A program made the position numbers and the translations under genes. 64,000 bases of DNA from Hydrotalea sandarakina (GTDB taxonomy: Bacteria > Bacteroidota > Bacteroidia > Chitinophagales > Chitinophagaceae): the NCBI RefSeq assembly GCF_003254115.1, contig NZ_QKZV01000009.1, forward strand, positions 54,681 to 118,680. The letters run 5' to 3'. The notes beneath the pieces are model-generated. The model searched no databases. It had not been told where the DNA came from and saw only the letters and a program-made list of their open reading frames with translations. This document shows positions 55,724 to 63,701 of the stretch, piece after piece; the stretch's first letter is position 1; the number at the start of each line of letters is the position of its first letter.

Positions 55724-56032
55724 ATGGAAACACAATTAGCCAACACCACTGTTGATGTAAACGAAGAAGGTTACTTAACCAATTTTGCACAATGGACTCC
55801 TGCCGTTGCAGAAGCTATTGCCAATAGTTTGAATATTACTTTAACACCAAGACATTGGGAAGTAATTAAATACTTACAAAACGAGTACAAAAATGATAGC
55901 CCGTTAAGTATTAGAAAAATAGGTAAAAGCGGTGTAGTGGATATAAAAGAATTTTATCAGTTATTTCCAAATGCCCCTTTGAAAGCCGCCACAAAAATTG
56001 CCGGCATACCTAAACCTGCCAGTTGTATTTAA
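55724..56032 (+). CDS. DsrC/TusE-family sulfur carrier protein
   Basis: 102-aa DsrC-fold protein: VDVNEEGYLTNFAQWTPAVAEAIANSLNI, TPRHWEVIKYLQNEY and the flexible arm KIAGIPKPASCI. The penultimate Cys101 (CysA) is present. The second arm cysteine of true DsrC, 11 residues earlier, is Thr90 here, so it cannot make the DsrC trisulfide and is TusE-like in this respect. No dsrAB is present. It probably carries persulfide from the SQR-type protein or DsrE2. Confidence 0.9.
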   Translation: METQLANTTVDVNEEGYLTNFAQWTPAVAEAIANSLNITLTPRHWEVIKYLQNEYKNDSPLSIRKIGKSGVVDIKEFYQLFPNAPLKAATKIAGIPKPASCI

Positions 56033-56049
56033 CTTTTAAAAAAAATGAT

Positions 56050-56532
56050 ATGAGCGAATTTAATGGCGAAATAAGAAAGATGATGATCATACTTTCGAAA
56101 GCCTCACTTGAAAATGTTTATGCCGCCTTTGTTTTAGCCAATGGTGCCCGTATGGAGGGCATTGAAGCGGAAATATTTTTTACCTTTTTTGGTTTAGAAG
56201 CTGTACATAAAGGTAAACTAGAACATTTACATACTGCCACCGTTGGTAACCCTGCTTTAAATATTCCTACCCTGTTAGGTGGTTTACCCGGAGTAGAAGC
56301 ACTAGCTACCAGCATGATGAAAAAAGAAATGGAAAGAATTGACATGCCCGATGTGCTGGAATTTTTAGATATTTTAAAAGCTTCGGGTGTTAAACTTTGG
56401 GCCTGCAAGTTAGCCATGGATATGTTTCACTACAAGAAGGAAGACATTTACGATGATTTAGATGGCATTATAACTGTAGGCGATTTTTACAAACAAGGTT
56501 CCGGATTAGGAACACATATGCTTTTCGTTTAA
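56050..56532 (+). CDS. DsrE2-like (DsrE/F/H superfamily) sulfurtransferase
   Basis: 160-aa protein of the DsrE2/peroxiredoxin-like family: MMIILSKASLENVYAAFVLANGARMEGIEAEIFFTFFGLEAVHK, GGLPGVEALATSMMKKEMERI and GVKLWACKLAMDMF with Cys119, its only cysteine and the conserved persulfide-carrying one. Start ATG 56050; the earlier TTG at 56023 overlaps the DsrC-like gene and is rejected. DsrE2 proteins deliver sulfane sulfur to TusA or DsrC in sulfur oxidisers. Confidence 0.9.
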   Translation: MSEFNGEIRKMMIILSKASLENVYAAFVLANGARMEGIEAEIFFTFFGLEAVHKGKLEHLHTATVGNPALNIPTLLGGLPGVEALATSMMKKEMERIDMPDVLEFLDILKASGVKLWACKLAMDMFHYKKEDIYDDLDGIITVGDFYKQGSGLGTHMLFV

Positions 56533-56562
56533 ATTGGTTGGCAAACCATTGATTGTGGTACT

Positions 56563-56594
56563 ATACGGGTTATTTCCATAACCCGTATTTTTTT
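56563..56594 (+). terminator. Terminator after the dsrE2-like gene
   Basis: ATACGGGTTAT (56563-56573) / ATAACCCGTAT (56578-56588), four-base loop, then T run. Confidence 0.9.
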
Positions 56595-56674
56595 ATATGT
56601 TATAATTCTTACCACAACATAAACCTATCACAAGGCCTGTCAACCCTTCCATTTACTTGCGCTACATCACGAAA

Positions 56675-57943
56675 TTATCCGGTAATGCTATTCAATGCCT
56701 GCTGTAAATCGTAAATAATATCTTCATAGTATTCCACTCCAATAGAAAGGCGAATCATTTTTTCGGTAATACCTAATTCCTTTCTCAAATTGGCATCCAC
56801 ATCCACATGCGTCATCGTAGCCGGATGTTCGGCCAAGCTTTCTGTACCGCCTAAGCTCACTGCCAGTTTAATGAGCTTTAAAGCATTCAAAAACTGAAAA
56901 GCTTCTTTTTCACCCCCTTTAACATCGAAGGAAATCATACCTCCGTTGCTTAAACATTGCTTTTGTTTAATAGCATATTGTTCGCCATTTGCTTCGGTAA
57001 GGTTACCAATAAAATAAACTTTTTCAACTTTGGGATGGGTGTTTAAAAACGCTGCCACTTTATTGGCATTCAACGCTTGTACATCCATTCTGGGTTTTAA
57101 TGTTTCCAAACTGCGCAACAATAACCAACCGGTATTAGGGCTAGCCATATTACCCAAAAAAGTGCGTAAGCCTTTTACCCGTTTCATTAAAGCTTTTGAG
57201 CCCAAACAAGCACCGGCAATTACATCACTGTGTCCACCAATGTATTTGGTGGCAGAATACAAAACCAAATCGGCGCCATGCTTTAACGGATGTTGCCATA
57301 TTGGACCCATGTAAGTATTATCAACTGCTAAATACACTTGTTTATCGGGCGTTGAAAAATGTTGCGCAATGGCTTTGCTGCCGGCAATTTCAATCAAGTC
57401 GTTAGTAGGATTGGCAGGTGTTTCAATATAAATCAGTGCCAACTTATGGGCTAAGCCGGTTTTTTCAACAATAGCAATAATTTCTTCCCTGCTTTGCCCT
57501 ACTCTGAATTCGGCTACCTGAATGCCAAACTTGGGAAGAATTTTTTTAATGAAATGATCACTACCTCCATACAAAGGATTGCTCATCAGCAATAAATCAC
57601 CCGGCTGCAAAAATTCTAACAATACTGTTGTTATAGCCGACATACCACTTTCAAACACAGCACAGTCTTCTGCACCATCCCAAAGCGTGAGCCGATTCTC
57701 TAAAATTTCTAAATCGGGGTTATTAATGCGGCTATAAATCAACCCTAACTCCTCACCTTCGTTTTGTGCCCTGTGGCCATAGGCAATTTCAAAAAAGGCT
57801 TTGCCTTCTTCTGCACTTTTAAAAACGAAAGTAGAGGTTTGAAAAATAGGGCATTTTACTGCACCCTCAGACAATTCGGGTTTGTAACCATACGACATCA
57901 TGAGGCTTTCCGGCCGCATGTGTTTCAACATTTCGGAATCCAT
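56675..57943 (-). CDS. Cys/Met-metabolism PLP enzyme (cystathionine synthase/lyase or Met gamma-lyase type)
   Basis: 422-aa fold-type I gamma-family enzyme. PLP lysine in LYSATKYIGGHSDVIAG, aromatic stack YSRINNPDLEILE, SGMSAI for the PLP phosphate, and SLGGTESLAEHPATMTH near the C-terminus with the substrate Arg in MIRLSIGVE. It could be a cystathionine gamma-synthase or lyase, or a methionine gamma-lyase; the motifs do not decide. Lying next to the sulfide island it could be a source of sulfide, but it is on the opposite strand and has no visible box. Confidence 0.87.
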   Translation of the reverse strand: MDSEMLKHMRPESLMMSYGYKPELSEGAVKCPIFQTSTFVFKSAEEGKAFFEIAYGHRAQNEGEELGLIYSRINNPDLEILENRLTLWDGAEDCAVFESGMSAITTVLLEFLQPGDLLLMSNPLYGGSDHFIKKILPKFGIQVAEFRVGQSREEIIAIVEKTGLAHKLALIYIETPANPTNDLIEIAGSKAIAQHFSTPDKQVYLAVDNTYMGPIWQHPLKHGADLVLYSATKYIGGHSDVIAGACLGSKALMKRVKGLRTFLGNMASPNTGWLLLRSLETLKPRMDVQALNANKVAAFLNTHPKVEKVYFIGNLTEANGEQYAIKQKQCLSNGGMISFDVKGGEKEAFQFLNALKLIKLAVSLGGTESLAEHPATMTHVDVDANLRKELGITEKMIRLSIGVEYYEDIIYDLQQALNSITG

Positions 57944-58027
57944 ATAGCAAGTTTTATCAATAAAAAAAATAGGGTTTACAATATTGTTCCGCCAAAGTCA
58001 ATGCCTATGCGTTAGCAATATTTACCA

Positions 58028-58723
58028 CTACAAATATCCGCCTTTCTTTAAAAAGGCAATCCATTTTTCATAGCCGCCACCGGTTTGTGTCAGGTGTAGT
58101 CCATCGGCTGTGTATTTCGCATTTAATCTGCCTTGGGCATCGGTAAATAAATCGTGAATATTAATAAATGGCACTTGCAATGGCTGCATGGCTGCCTTAA
58201 TTAATTTATTGGCATTTAAAATATATCCCTGTTTATCATAGTGTTGCGGAAAATTAGGTACATCGGGATTAACGGGCATAATACTTTCAACGTAAATTTT
58301 GGTATGAGGACTACCTTCTTTCAATTGTTTTACGATGGTTGCAATGTTGTGGGCAATAACAGTACCGGGAATATCTTTTCCAATATCATTAATACCAATC
58401 AGTAAAAATACTTTTGCCGGTTGCATGGCAATAATTTCCGGTAAGCGATGCAACACACCATAGGTATTGTCGCCACCAATACCGCGATTCACCACGTTAG
58501 AATCGTTTAATAATTTTTGCCAATTGCCCATTTCTGTTATGCTGTTTCCAAGAAAAACAATGGGATTTTTTGGCAGTTTTTGCGTAGCAAACAAAGCCAT
58601 GCGCTGGGCATAATGTTCAGGCATAAAATTGGCCGTATCAAACAAACGTTGATTGGTTACCTGTGCTTTTGTGATAGCAGGTAATGTAAAAGCAACGAAT
58701 AAAAACACTAATAATTTTTTCAT
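58028..58723 (-). CDS. Exported SGNH/GDSL hydrolase
   Basis: 231-aa secreted esterase-type enzyme. Signal peptide 1-20 (ends ITKAQ). The four SGNH blocks are present: Ser in FLGNSITE, Gly in NRGIGGD, Asn in LIGINDIG, and Asp-His in DGLHLT. Family members include sialate O-acetylesterases and lipid or carbohydrate esterases; substrate unknown. Confidence 0.92.
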   Translation of the reverse strand: MKKLLVFLFVAFTLPAITKAQVTNQRLFDTANFMPEHYAQRMALFATQKLPKNPIVFLGNSITEMGNWQKLLNDSNVVNRGIGGDNTYGVLHRLPEIIAMQPAKVFLLIGINDIGKDIPGTVIAHNIATIVKQLKEGSPHTKIYVESIMPVNPDVPNFPQHYDKQGYILNANKLIKAAMQPLQVPFINIHDLFTDAQGRLNAKYTADGLHLTQTGGGYEKWIAFLKKGGYL

Positions 58724-58994
58724 ATTTTATAATTTTGAATTACCCACATGCTTTATTAATGCATAGTACAAACACCCTGTTTAAAACAAAGTTTTACTAG
58801 GAACTGTAATGCATACCCAACAAAGCAAGGAGGAAAAATGTGAACGAGATTGGCGTAATTCGCTTTAATAATTTTACTAAAAATACAACCACAAAAAGGC
58901 GAAAACAAATATTTTTAAAACATATATTTACAATTAGTTCCCTGCCTATCATACAATTAAAAAAAATATATGTCCATATTGAAGTATTCCATTT

Positions 58995-59039
58995 TTTGGC
59001 GCCAAAGGATGAAAGTAATAGCATGATCATTACTTTCAT
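58995..59039. repeat. Adjacent palindrome and long inverted repeat
   Basis: TTTGGCGCCAAA (58995-59006) is immediately followed by ATGAAAGTAAT-N9-ATTACTTTCAT (59009-59039). Neither has a U tail, so they are not terminators. Role unknown: operator, structured RNA or a small repeat element. Confidence 0.5.
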
Positions 59040-59052
59040 AACGAGTTAAGTA

Positions 59053-59082
59053 CAAAAAAATAGCAGGCTCAACACCTGCTAT
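59053..59082 (-). terminator. Terminator after the exported YceI gene
   Basis: ATAGCAGG (59060-59067) / CCTGCTAT (59075-59082) with a U run on the minus strand. Confidence 0.88.
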
Positions 59083-59108
59083 ATCAGCAAAAATTGATGA
59101 TAAAAAAT

Positions 59109-59681
59109 CTAATTAACCTTAGCAAATTCGCCATCGGCTTTAATGGTTACCTCATCGCTTATCATAGCAGACGGATATTTACTACCAATATTAAAATCTG
59201 TACGATTAATAGTACCTGTTAATTTAAAACCGGCATCGTCTTTTTTCGTCATAGGGTTAACAATGGTACCACGATACAACAAATTCATGGTTACCGGTTT
59301 AGTAATTCCATGCATGGTTAAATTACCGATTAATTTGTATTGGTTGTTACCCAATGGCTGAATAGCAGTGCTTTTGAAAGTAATCAACGGAAATTTTGCT
59401 ACATCAAAAAAGTTGGGACTTCTCAAATCATTATCACGCATTTCTACCTCGGTATTAATTGATGCAGCCTCGGCTGTTAAGGTAAATACGGCATCACTAA
59501 AATCGGGTTTAGCAGCCTGAATAGTTACATCAAAATTTTTCAACAATCCATCTACATCAGATACCATTAAGTGTGTAACGGTAAAAGTTAACTTAGAATG
59601 TGCTTTGTCGTTTTTCCAGGTGGTTTGCGCAAAGGCAGCCGATTGAATGAAAAGCAAGGCTGCTACAAACATTTTTTTCAT
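59109..59681 (-). CDS. YceI-family protein, exported type
   Basis: 190-aa YceI lipocalin-fold protein with signal peptide (1-19, ends AAFAQ). Blocks WKNDKAHSKLTFTVTHLMVSDVDG, MRDNDLRSPNFFDVAKFPLITFKS and INRTDFNIGS match the family. It is the periplasmic counterpart of the cytoplasmic YceI at 16419-16946. A TATTTTTG -7 element lies 65 bp upstream and a perfect FNR-consensus palindrome about 160 bp upstream. Confidence 0.92.
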   Translation of the reverse strand: MKKMFVAALLFIQSAAFAQTTWKNDKAHSKLTFTVTHLMVSDVDGLLKNFDVTIQAAKPDFSDAVFTLTAEAASINTEVEMRDNDLRSPNFFDVAKFPLITFKSTAIQPLGNNQYKLIGNLTMHGITKPVTMNLLYRGTIVNPMTKKDDAGFKLTGTINRTDFNIGSKYPSAMISDEVTIKADGEFAKVN

Positions 59682-59745
59682 TGTTGAATTGGTTTGGTTT
59701 TATAAAAATACTTGTATGAATGTATTGTTGTTGCTACGCTGATAC

Positions 59746-59753
59746 CAAAAATA
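59746..59753 (-). promoter_or_regulatory. Candidate -7 element of the exported YceI gene
   Basis: Minus-strand TATTTTTG, exact TAnnTTTG match; predicted start near 59741. Confidence 0.45.
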
Positions 59754-59836
59754 TAAACGTAGTTGTTACCATTAAAATACCGCAAAATTACCCCCAATCA
59801 AGATTTTGGCACAATGACAAAAAGCAAAAAAAAACG

Positions 59837-59850
59837 TTGATTTGAATCAA
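59837..59850. promoter_or_regulatory. FNR-consensus palindrome between crp/fnr and yceI
   Basis: TTGAT-TTGA-ATCAA, an exact match to the classical FNR consensus TTGAT-N4-ATCAA. It lies 24 bp after the crp/fnr stop and about 102 bp above the predicted yceI start. Confidence 0.65.
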
Positions 59851-59873
59851 TAAAAACAATAAGGCAGGTGCAT

Positions 59874-60455
59874 TTATTTAGGTTGTTGTAAACGCTTACG
59901 TACCCTGCTTAATGTTTCGGGGGTAATGCCCAAATAAGCAGCAATCATACGTTGAGGCACTCTTTTAGGTAATGTAGGATATTGTTGTAATATATTTTGG
60001 TACCGCTCATCAACGGTTAAATGCGGAATAGCGTTGAAGCGTTTTTGTAGGGCTATATAGGCATTGGTAATTACTTGCAGCATAAAAGTTTGATAGTTGG
60101 GGCATTGCTGCAACAGCAAATCGTTAGCAGGTTTTGAGATTAATACAAGTTCTGAATCTTCAATCGCTTCAATATTATACACAGCAGGTTCGCCTGATAA
60201 AAAACTATATAAATCGGCTATAAACCATCCTTCCATTGCAAATTGAATAATGTGTTCATTGCCATTATTATGAAGGGTGTATGAACGTAACAATCCTTTT
60301 TCAACAAAAGCAGTGTATTTACAAACATCACCTTCTTGCAAAAAATAGTGCTTTTTTCGAATTTTTTTATGCACTATATGTTTTTGAATTAATACCACTT
60401 CAGCTTTGCTAAGTTTTACTTTAGAGTTGATGTGCTGAATGTAGGTACTGTTCAT
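59874..60455 (-). CDS. Crp/Fnr-family transcriptional regulator
   Basis: 193-aa regulator: cyclic-nucleotide-binding-type beta-roll (about 30-115: KHYFLQEGDVCKYTAFVEKGLLRSY), dimer helix, then HTH at 166-189. The recognition helix PETLSRVRKRL has E180, S183 and R184 in the E-x-x-S-R pattern of FNR, which contacts TTGAT-type half-sites. There is no N-terminal Cys cluster, so no direct Fe-S oxygen sensing; the only cysteines are Cys45 and Cys118. It is a plausible but unproved regulator of the TGA-N6-TCA boxes in the sulfide island. Confidence 0.9.
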   Translation of the reverse strand: MNSTYIQHINSKVKLSKAEVVLIQKHIVHKKIRKKHYFLQEGDVCKYTAFVEKGLLRSYTLHNNGNEHIIQFAMEGWFIADLYSFLSGEPAVYNIEAIEDSELVLISKPANDLLLQQCPNYQTFMLQVITNAYIALQKRFNAIPHLTVDERYQNILQQYPTLPKRVPQRMIAAYLGITPETLSRVRKRLQQPK

Positions 60456-60530
60456 AATAATGTTGAGTATTACAATGTGCCGATTTTAAAATAGGAAACC
60501 CAATTTTAATTGTTGCAAATTAATTCAATT

Positions 60531-60548
60531 GAACGAATCAACTCGTTC
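60531..60548. promoter_or_regulatory. Inverted repeat upstream of crp/fnr
   Basis: GAACGA-N6-TCGTTC, 76-93 bp before the crp/fnr start. The N6 spacing equals that of the other boxes but the half-site differs; possible autoregulatory or foreign operator. Confidence 0.4.
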
Positions 60549-60630
60549 CATTATTCGAAACGCATGTAGATACTAAAAGCACATACACTTCGCAAAGCAT
60601 CATTCAATTATTGTATATCTACACCAATAA

Positions 60631-60671
60631 AAAAAATTCCGGATGGGTATTTTAAAATACTCCATCCGGAA
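60631..60671 (-). terminator. Terminator after the M1 aminopeptidase gene
   Basis: TTCCGGATG (60637-60645) pairs with CATCCGGAA (60663-60671), with inner GTATTT/AAATAC pairing, and a U run on the minus strand. Confidence 0.9.
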
Positions 60672-60697
60672 ATTATTGTGTAAAATAACTAAGCTAA

Positions 60698-62647
60698 TTA
60701 TTCTGCTTTCCAGGTATTATTAGCCGGGTTGAAATCGGGTATTTTGTTGTTTGGATCAAGTACTATTTTGGTAATTTTATCGGTTGATGGATAACGGAAT
60801 TTCCAGGTAGCACCATGTTGCCAAACTTCAACCGGTAAATGAACGGTACCTACTTTACCATTGGCTTCGGTAATTTGTACGGTAACCGGCATAGGTAATT
60901 GTCCTAAATTTTCAATCGTAATGATACTTCCATCAGCAGGATTATTATCGTTATAAGTAACGCCTTTCACTGCCTGATCAATGCGCCAGTTATACATGAA
61001 CCAACCGCGCCAGAACCAATCGAGGGTTTCACCTGTATAGTTTTCAATACAATGGAAGAAGTCCCATGGAGTTGGATGTTTGAATGCCCATTGGTGAACA
61101 TAATAACTAAAGGCACTATCAAAACGACCGGGGCCTAAAATTTCTTCACGCAATAATTGCAAGCCCATTCCGGGTTTATAGTATGCATATATGCCTAAGT
61201 TTTGGGGTTGAATAACATCAGGAATCGTGAAAATACTTTCGGTGCTATCTCTAAAGACATAACGGGCAGCCATATGGCGATTTTCCATACGATGATCTAA
61301 AAATTCGCCATTATTAAAGTGGGCATCGGCCATGGTATTAATAAAGGTATTAAAGCCTTCGTCCATCCATGGGAATTTGCGTTCATTGCTACCCACAATC
61401 ATGGGGAACCAGTTATGACCAAATTCGTGTGAAGTAACATTCCACAAAGCGGGCCCGCTTGAACGATAGCTACAGAACACAATACCGGGATATTCCATAC
61501 CCCCTACAATACCGGCTACGTTAGTGGCAGTAGGGTAAGTAAACTCGTACAAATATTTTGAATAATATTCAATAGCACCTTTTACAAATTCGGTAGAACG
61601 TTTCCAACTACTATCGCCATTGCTTTCAACCGGATAAACACTCATAGCCAGCGATTTTTTACCACTGGGCAAATTAATACGGGCAGCATCCCAAATAAAA
61701 GCACGTGAAGCAGCCCAAGCCACATCGCGGGTATTAAGGCATTTGAATTTCCAGGTTAACATTTTTGTAAAGGGGCGACTGGCGGGGTCGGTTACTTCAG
61801 CAGCAGTGCGCAACATAACTGTTTTATCACTTTGTGAAGCTTCTTTCCAACGCTTTAATTCCGTAGCGGTTAAAACTTCTTGCGGGTTCATTAATTCACC
61901 GGAACCAACTACAATTAAATTACCGGGTACCGTAACGTTATAATCAATGTTACCATATTCCAAATAAAATTCACCCTGGCCTAAGTAAGGCAAAGTATTC
62001 CAACCATATACGTTATCATACACGCACATACGGGGATACCATTGTGCTATTTCATAAATCCAACCGTTTTTAGTATTCAATCTACCCAAACGGTCGGTAC
62101 CATATTCAGGAATTTTAAAGCTGTAATTAATTTTCAACTGAATTTTTCCGCCTTGCGATTTCAATAATTTGGCCAATTTAATTTGCATGCGGGTATCATT
62201 AATTAAGTAGTTGGCTTTTTCGGCTTTGCCTTCAACTATTACTTCAACCGATTCAATATTATAACCTCCATTAAAATTGTTACGATTAGCCCAACGCCCA
62301 CCTGTAACTGCGGTAGTAGCCACACCGCGAGAAGATTGGTTATAAATATTTTGATCTAACTGCAACCACAAAAACGACAAGTTTTGCGGGCTGTTATTGG
62401 TATAATTAATAACAACGGACCCTTTAATGCTTTGATTCAGGGTATCTAATGTGGCATTAATAGAATAGTCGGCGCGATTTTGCCAATATTCCGGACCGGG
62501 GGTACCATCAGCAGCCCTTACTTTATCGCCAAAAGCGGGATAAAACATAGGCGCAAATGCCTCGTGTTGATTGTAATTACCGGTAGTTTGTGCCTGAGCA
62601 CCCATGGCCATAGCCAGCACCAGTAAAAGAGAACTCCATTTCTTCAT
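60698..62647 (-). CDS. Exported M1-family metallo-aminopeptidase
   Basis: 649-aa zinc peptidase with signal peptide 1-20 (ends GAQAQ). The zinc site is HEFGH (407-411) with the third ligand Glu430 exactly 18 residues on (MDEGFN). The exopeptidase motif GxMEN appears as VGGMEYPG (381-388), Asn replaced by Tyr, a variant common in Bacteroidota M1 proteins. An N-terminal beta domain (about 60-300) precedes it. Likely periplasmic or outer-membrane peptide processing. Confidence 0.92.
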   Translation of the reverse strand: MKKWSSLLLVLAMAMGAQAQTTGNYNQHEAFAPMFYPAFGDKVRAADGTPGPEYWQNRADYSINATLDTLNQSIKGSVVINYTNNSPQNLSFLWLQLDQNIYNQSSRGVATTAVTGGRWANRNNFNGGYNIESVEVIVEGKAEKANYLINDTRMQIKLAKLLKSQGGKIQLKINYSFKIPEYGTDRLGRLNTKNGWIYEIAQWYPRMCVYDNVYGWNTLPYLGQGEFYLEYGNIDYNVTVPGNLIVVGSGELMNPQEVLTATELKRWKEASQSDKTVMLRTAAEVTDPASRPFTKMLTWKFKCLNTRDVAWAASRAFIWDAARINLPSGKKSLAMSVYPVESNGDSSWKRSTEFVKGAIEYYSKYLYEFTYPTATNVAGIVGGMEYPGIVFCSYRSSGPALWNVTSHEFGHNWFPMIVGSNERKFPWMDEGFNTFINTMADAHFNNGEFLDHRMENRHMAARYVFRDSTESIFTIPDVIQPQNLGIYAYYKPGMGLQLLREEILGPGRFDSAFSYYVHQWAFKHPTPWDFFHCIENYTGETLDWFWRGWFMYNWRIDQAVKGVTYNDNNPADGSIITIENLGQLPMPVTVQITEANGKVGTVHLPVEVWQHGATWKFRYPSTDKITKIVLDPNNKIPDFNPANNTWKAE

Positions 62648-62673
62648 GTGCTAAAATTTGAATGAATAATTAA

Positions 62674-62694
62674 AGATGCTAAAAAAGAGCATCT
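62674..62694 (-). promoter_or_regulatory. Leader hairpin of the M1 gene
   Basis: AGATGCT-N7-AGCATCT, 27-47 bp before the start codon; may lie in the mRNA leader. No regulator is suggested. Confidence 0.35.
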
Positions 62695-63652
62695 AAGGTA
62701 AGCAAGGTAGGCATGTATTAAAAAAAATATTGGATGATTGGTGGCCATTTTAGGTAAAAATTAATTCCCCTGGAAAAAAATGCAGCAATGGTGGGCATTT
62801 GAGAAGATTTGTTCGACAGGTGTTCGACTCATTTTATGCAAACCCCATATTTTTTCGGCATTTGCCGAAACTGTATCGAACTTGTATCGAATCAGTCTCG
62901 AAGGAGGTAGGGAGCCCAGCGTATGCATGGAAATTTTAGCCAGCATTTTGCAAGAAAATACATTAAACAAAATAACTATTCCAATACGTAGAAATACGTT
63001 TTTGCAGATAATTCGAATTCCCTATTTTAGCGTCCCCTTAAAAAAAGATTAAACTGCTTGCTGATGGGAAAACAACCCGTGAGTGAAGTTGGCGAAGCTT
63101 TAAATAAAGTGATTTGTTTAAAGTTATTTGTTTGTTTTTCAATGAAATTAAACATAGTTGTTTAAAAAATTTTCAAGTATTCAGCAAATACAGTTTGGAA
63201 AACTTATAAACCTGCCGGATGATTTGATGAACCTATTTAGTAAAGCAGGATAATATTATGCAAAGAGAGAGGTAATTGAATATTTATAATGGAAAAACAT
63301 TGATTATGAGCTTTTTTATGAGTAAGGATAATTTAACCGCATATTTTAAGGAAGCTAGAAATGATTTGGGTTGATTGTCCTAATGAATATTGAGCTGGAA
63401 TAGTTAATTAATTGATTATCAAAGTATTGTTTTTAAAAATATTGGGTTATAGCGTATATTAATGAATTAACAGTAAGCCTATTTGACAACACAGCAACAT
63501 TGACACAGACGACTAAAACATAAACGAATTAACAAAGACAAACCATTTTGACAGTTGGACAACATACCGACCATATTTTAAACGGACAGCGAGTAAGCCG
63601 ACACTCATTGCCAACCCTGTGTTTTTTATTTTTTTCCCACCATTACTTGTCT
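62695..63652. other. Gene-poor region before the insertion sequence
   Basis: Nearly 1 kb without a supported gene; frames such as 62780-63052 have no recognisable domain or usual start context. Visible structure: paired words GTTCGAC (about 62811 and 62822) and TGTATCGAA (about 62872 and 62884), palindrome TTCGGCA-TT-TGCCGAA at 62854-62869, and a block with ten GAC trinucleotides at 63485-63602. It looks like a decayed or recently disturbed region. Confidence 0.55.
63485..63602. repeat. GAC-rich, T-poor block
   Basis: Ten GAC trinucleotides within 118 bp of plus strand in otherwise AT-rich DNA, without an open frame of any length on either strand. Not a tandem repeat of fixed period. Confidence 0.5.
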
Positions 63653-63667
63653 TGTCCTAAAATAGGT

Positions 63668-63693
63668 TGACGAATAATCGTCACTTAAATTTG
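63668..63693 (+). promoter_or_regulatory. Promoter and palindrome at the IS left end
   Basis: TAAATTTG (63686-63693) is an exact -7 match. Just upstream lies TGACGA-ATAA-TCGTCA (63668-63683), placed to overlap the spacer or -33 region; a candidate binding site for OrfA. Confidence 0.5.
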
Positions 63694-63701
63694 GACAAAA
63701 T

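Larger units (their letters stand above)
58724..59108. other. Intergenic region with two palindromes
   Basis: 385 bp without a credible gene: the two overlapping opposite-strand frames here have AT-rich, unconserved-looking products. It holds the palindrome TTTGGCGCCAAA (58995-59006), an 11-bp inverted repeat at 59009-59039, and the terminator of the YceI gene at 59053-59082. Confidence 0.6.

Noticed and set aside
58797..59049. Two overlapping frames of 80 and 69 aa on opposite strands
   Set aside because: AT-rich, no domain, and they cover the palindromes; no promoter or operon context.
62780..63052. 90-aa plus-strand frame (and 62761-62970 on the minus strand)
   Set aside because: No recognised domain; lies over hairpins and short repeats in a gene-poor region. 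Could be revisited if homologues were found.
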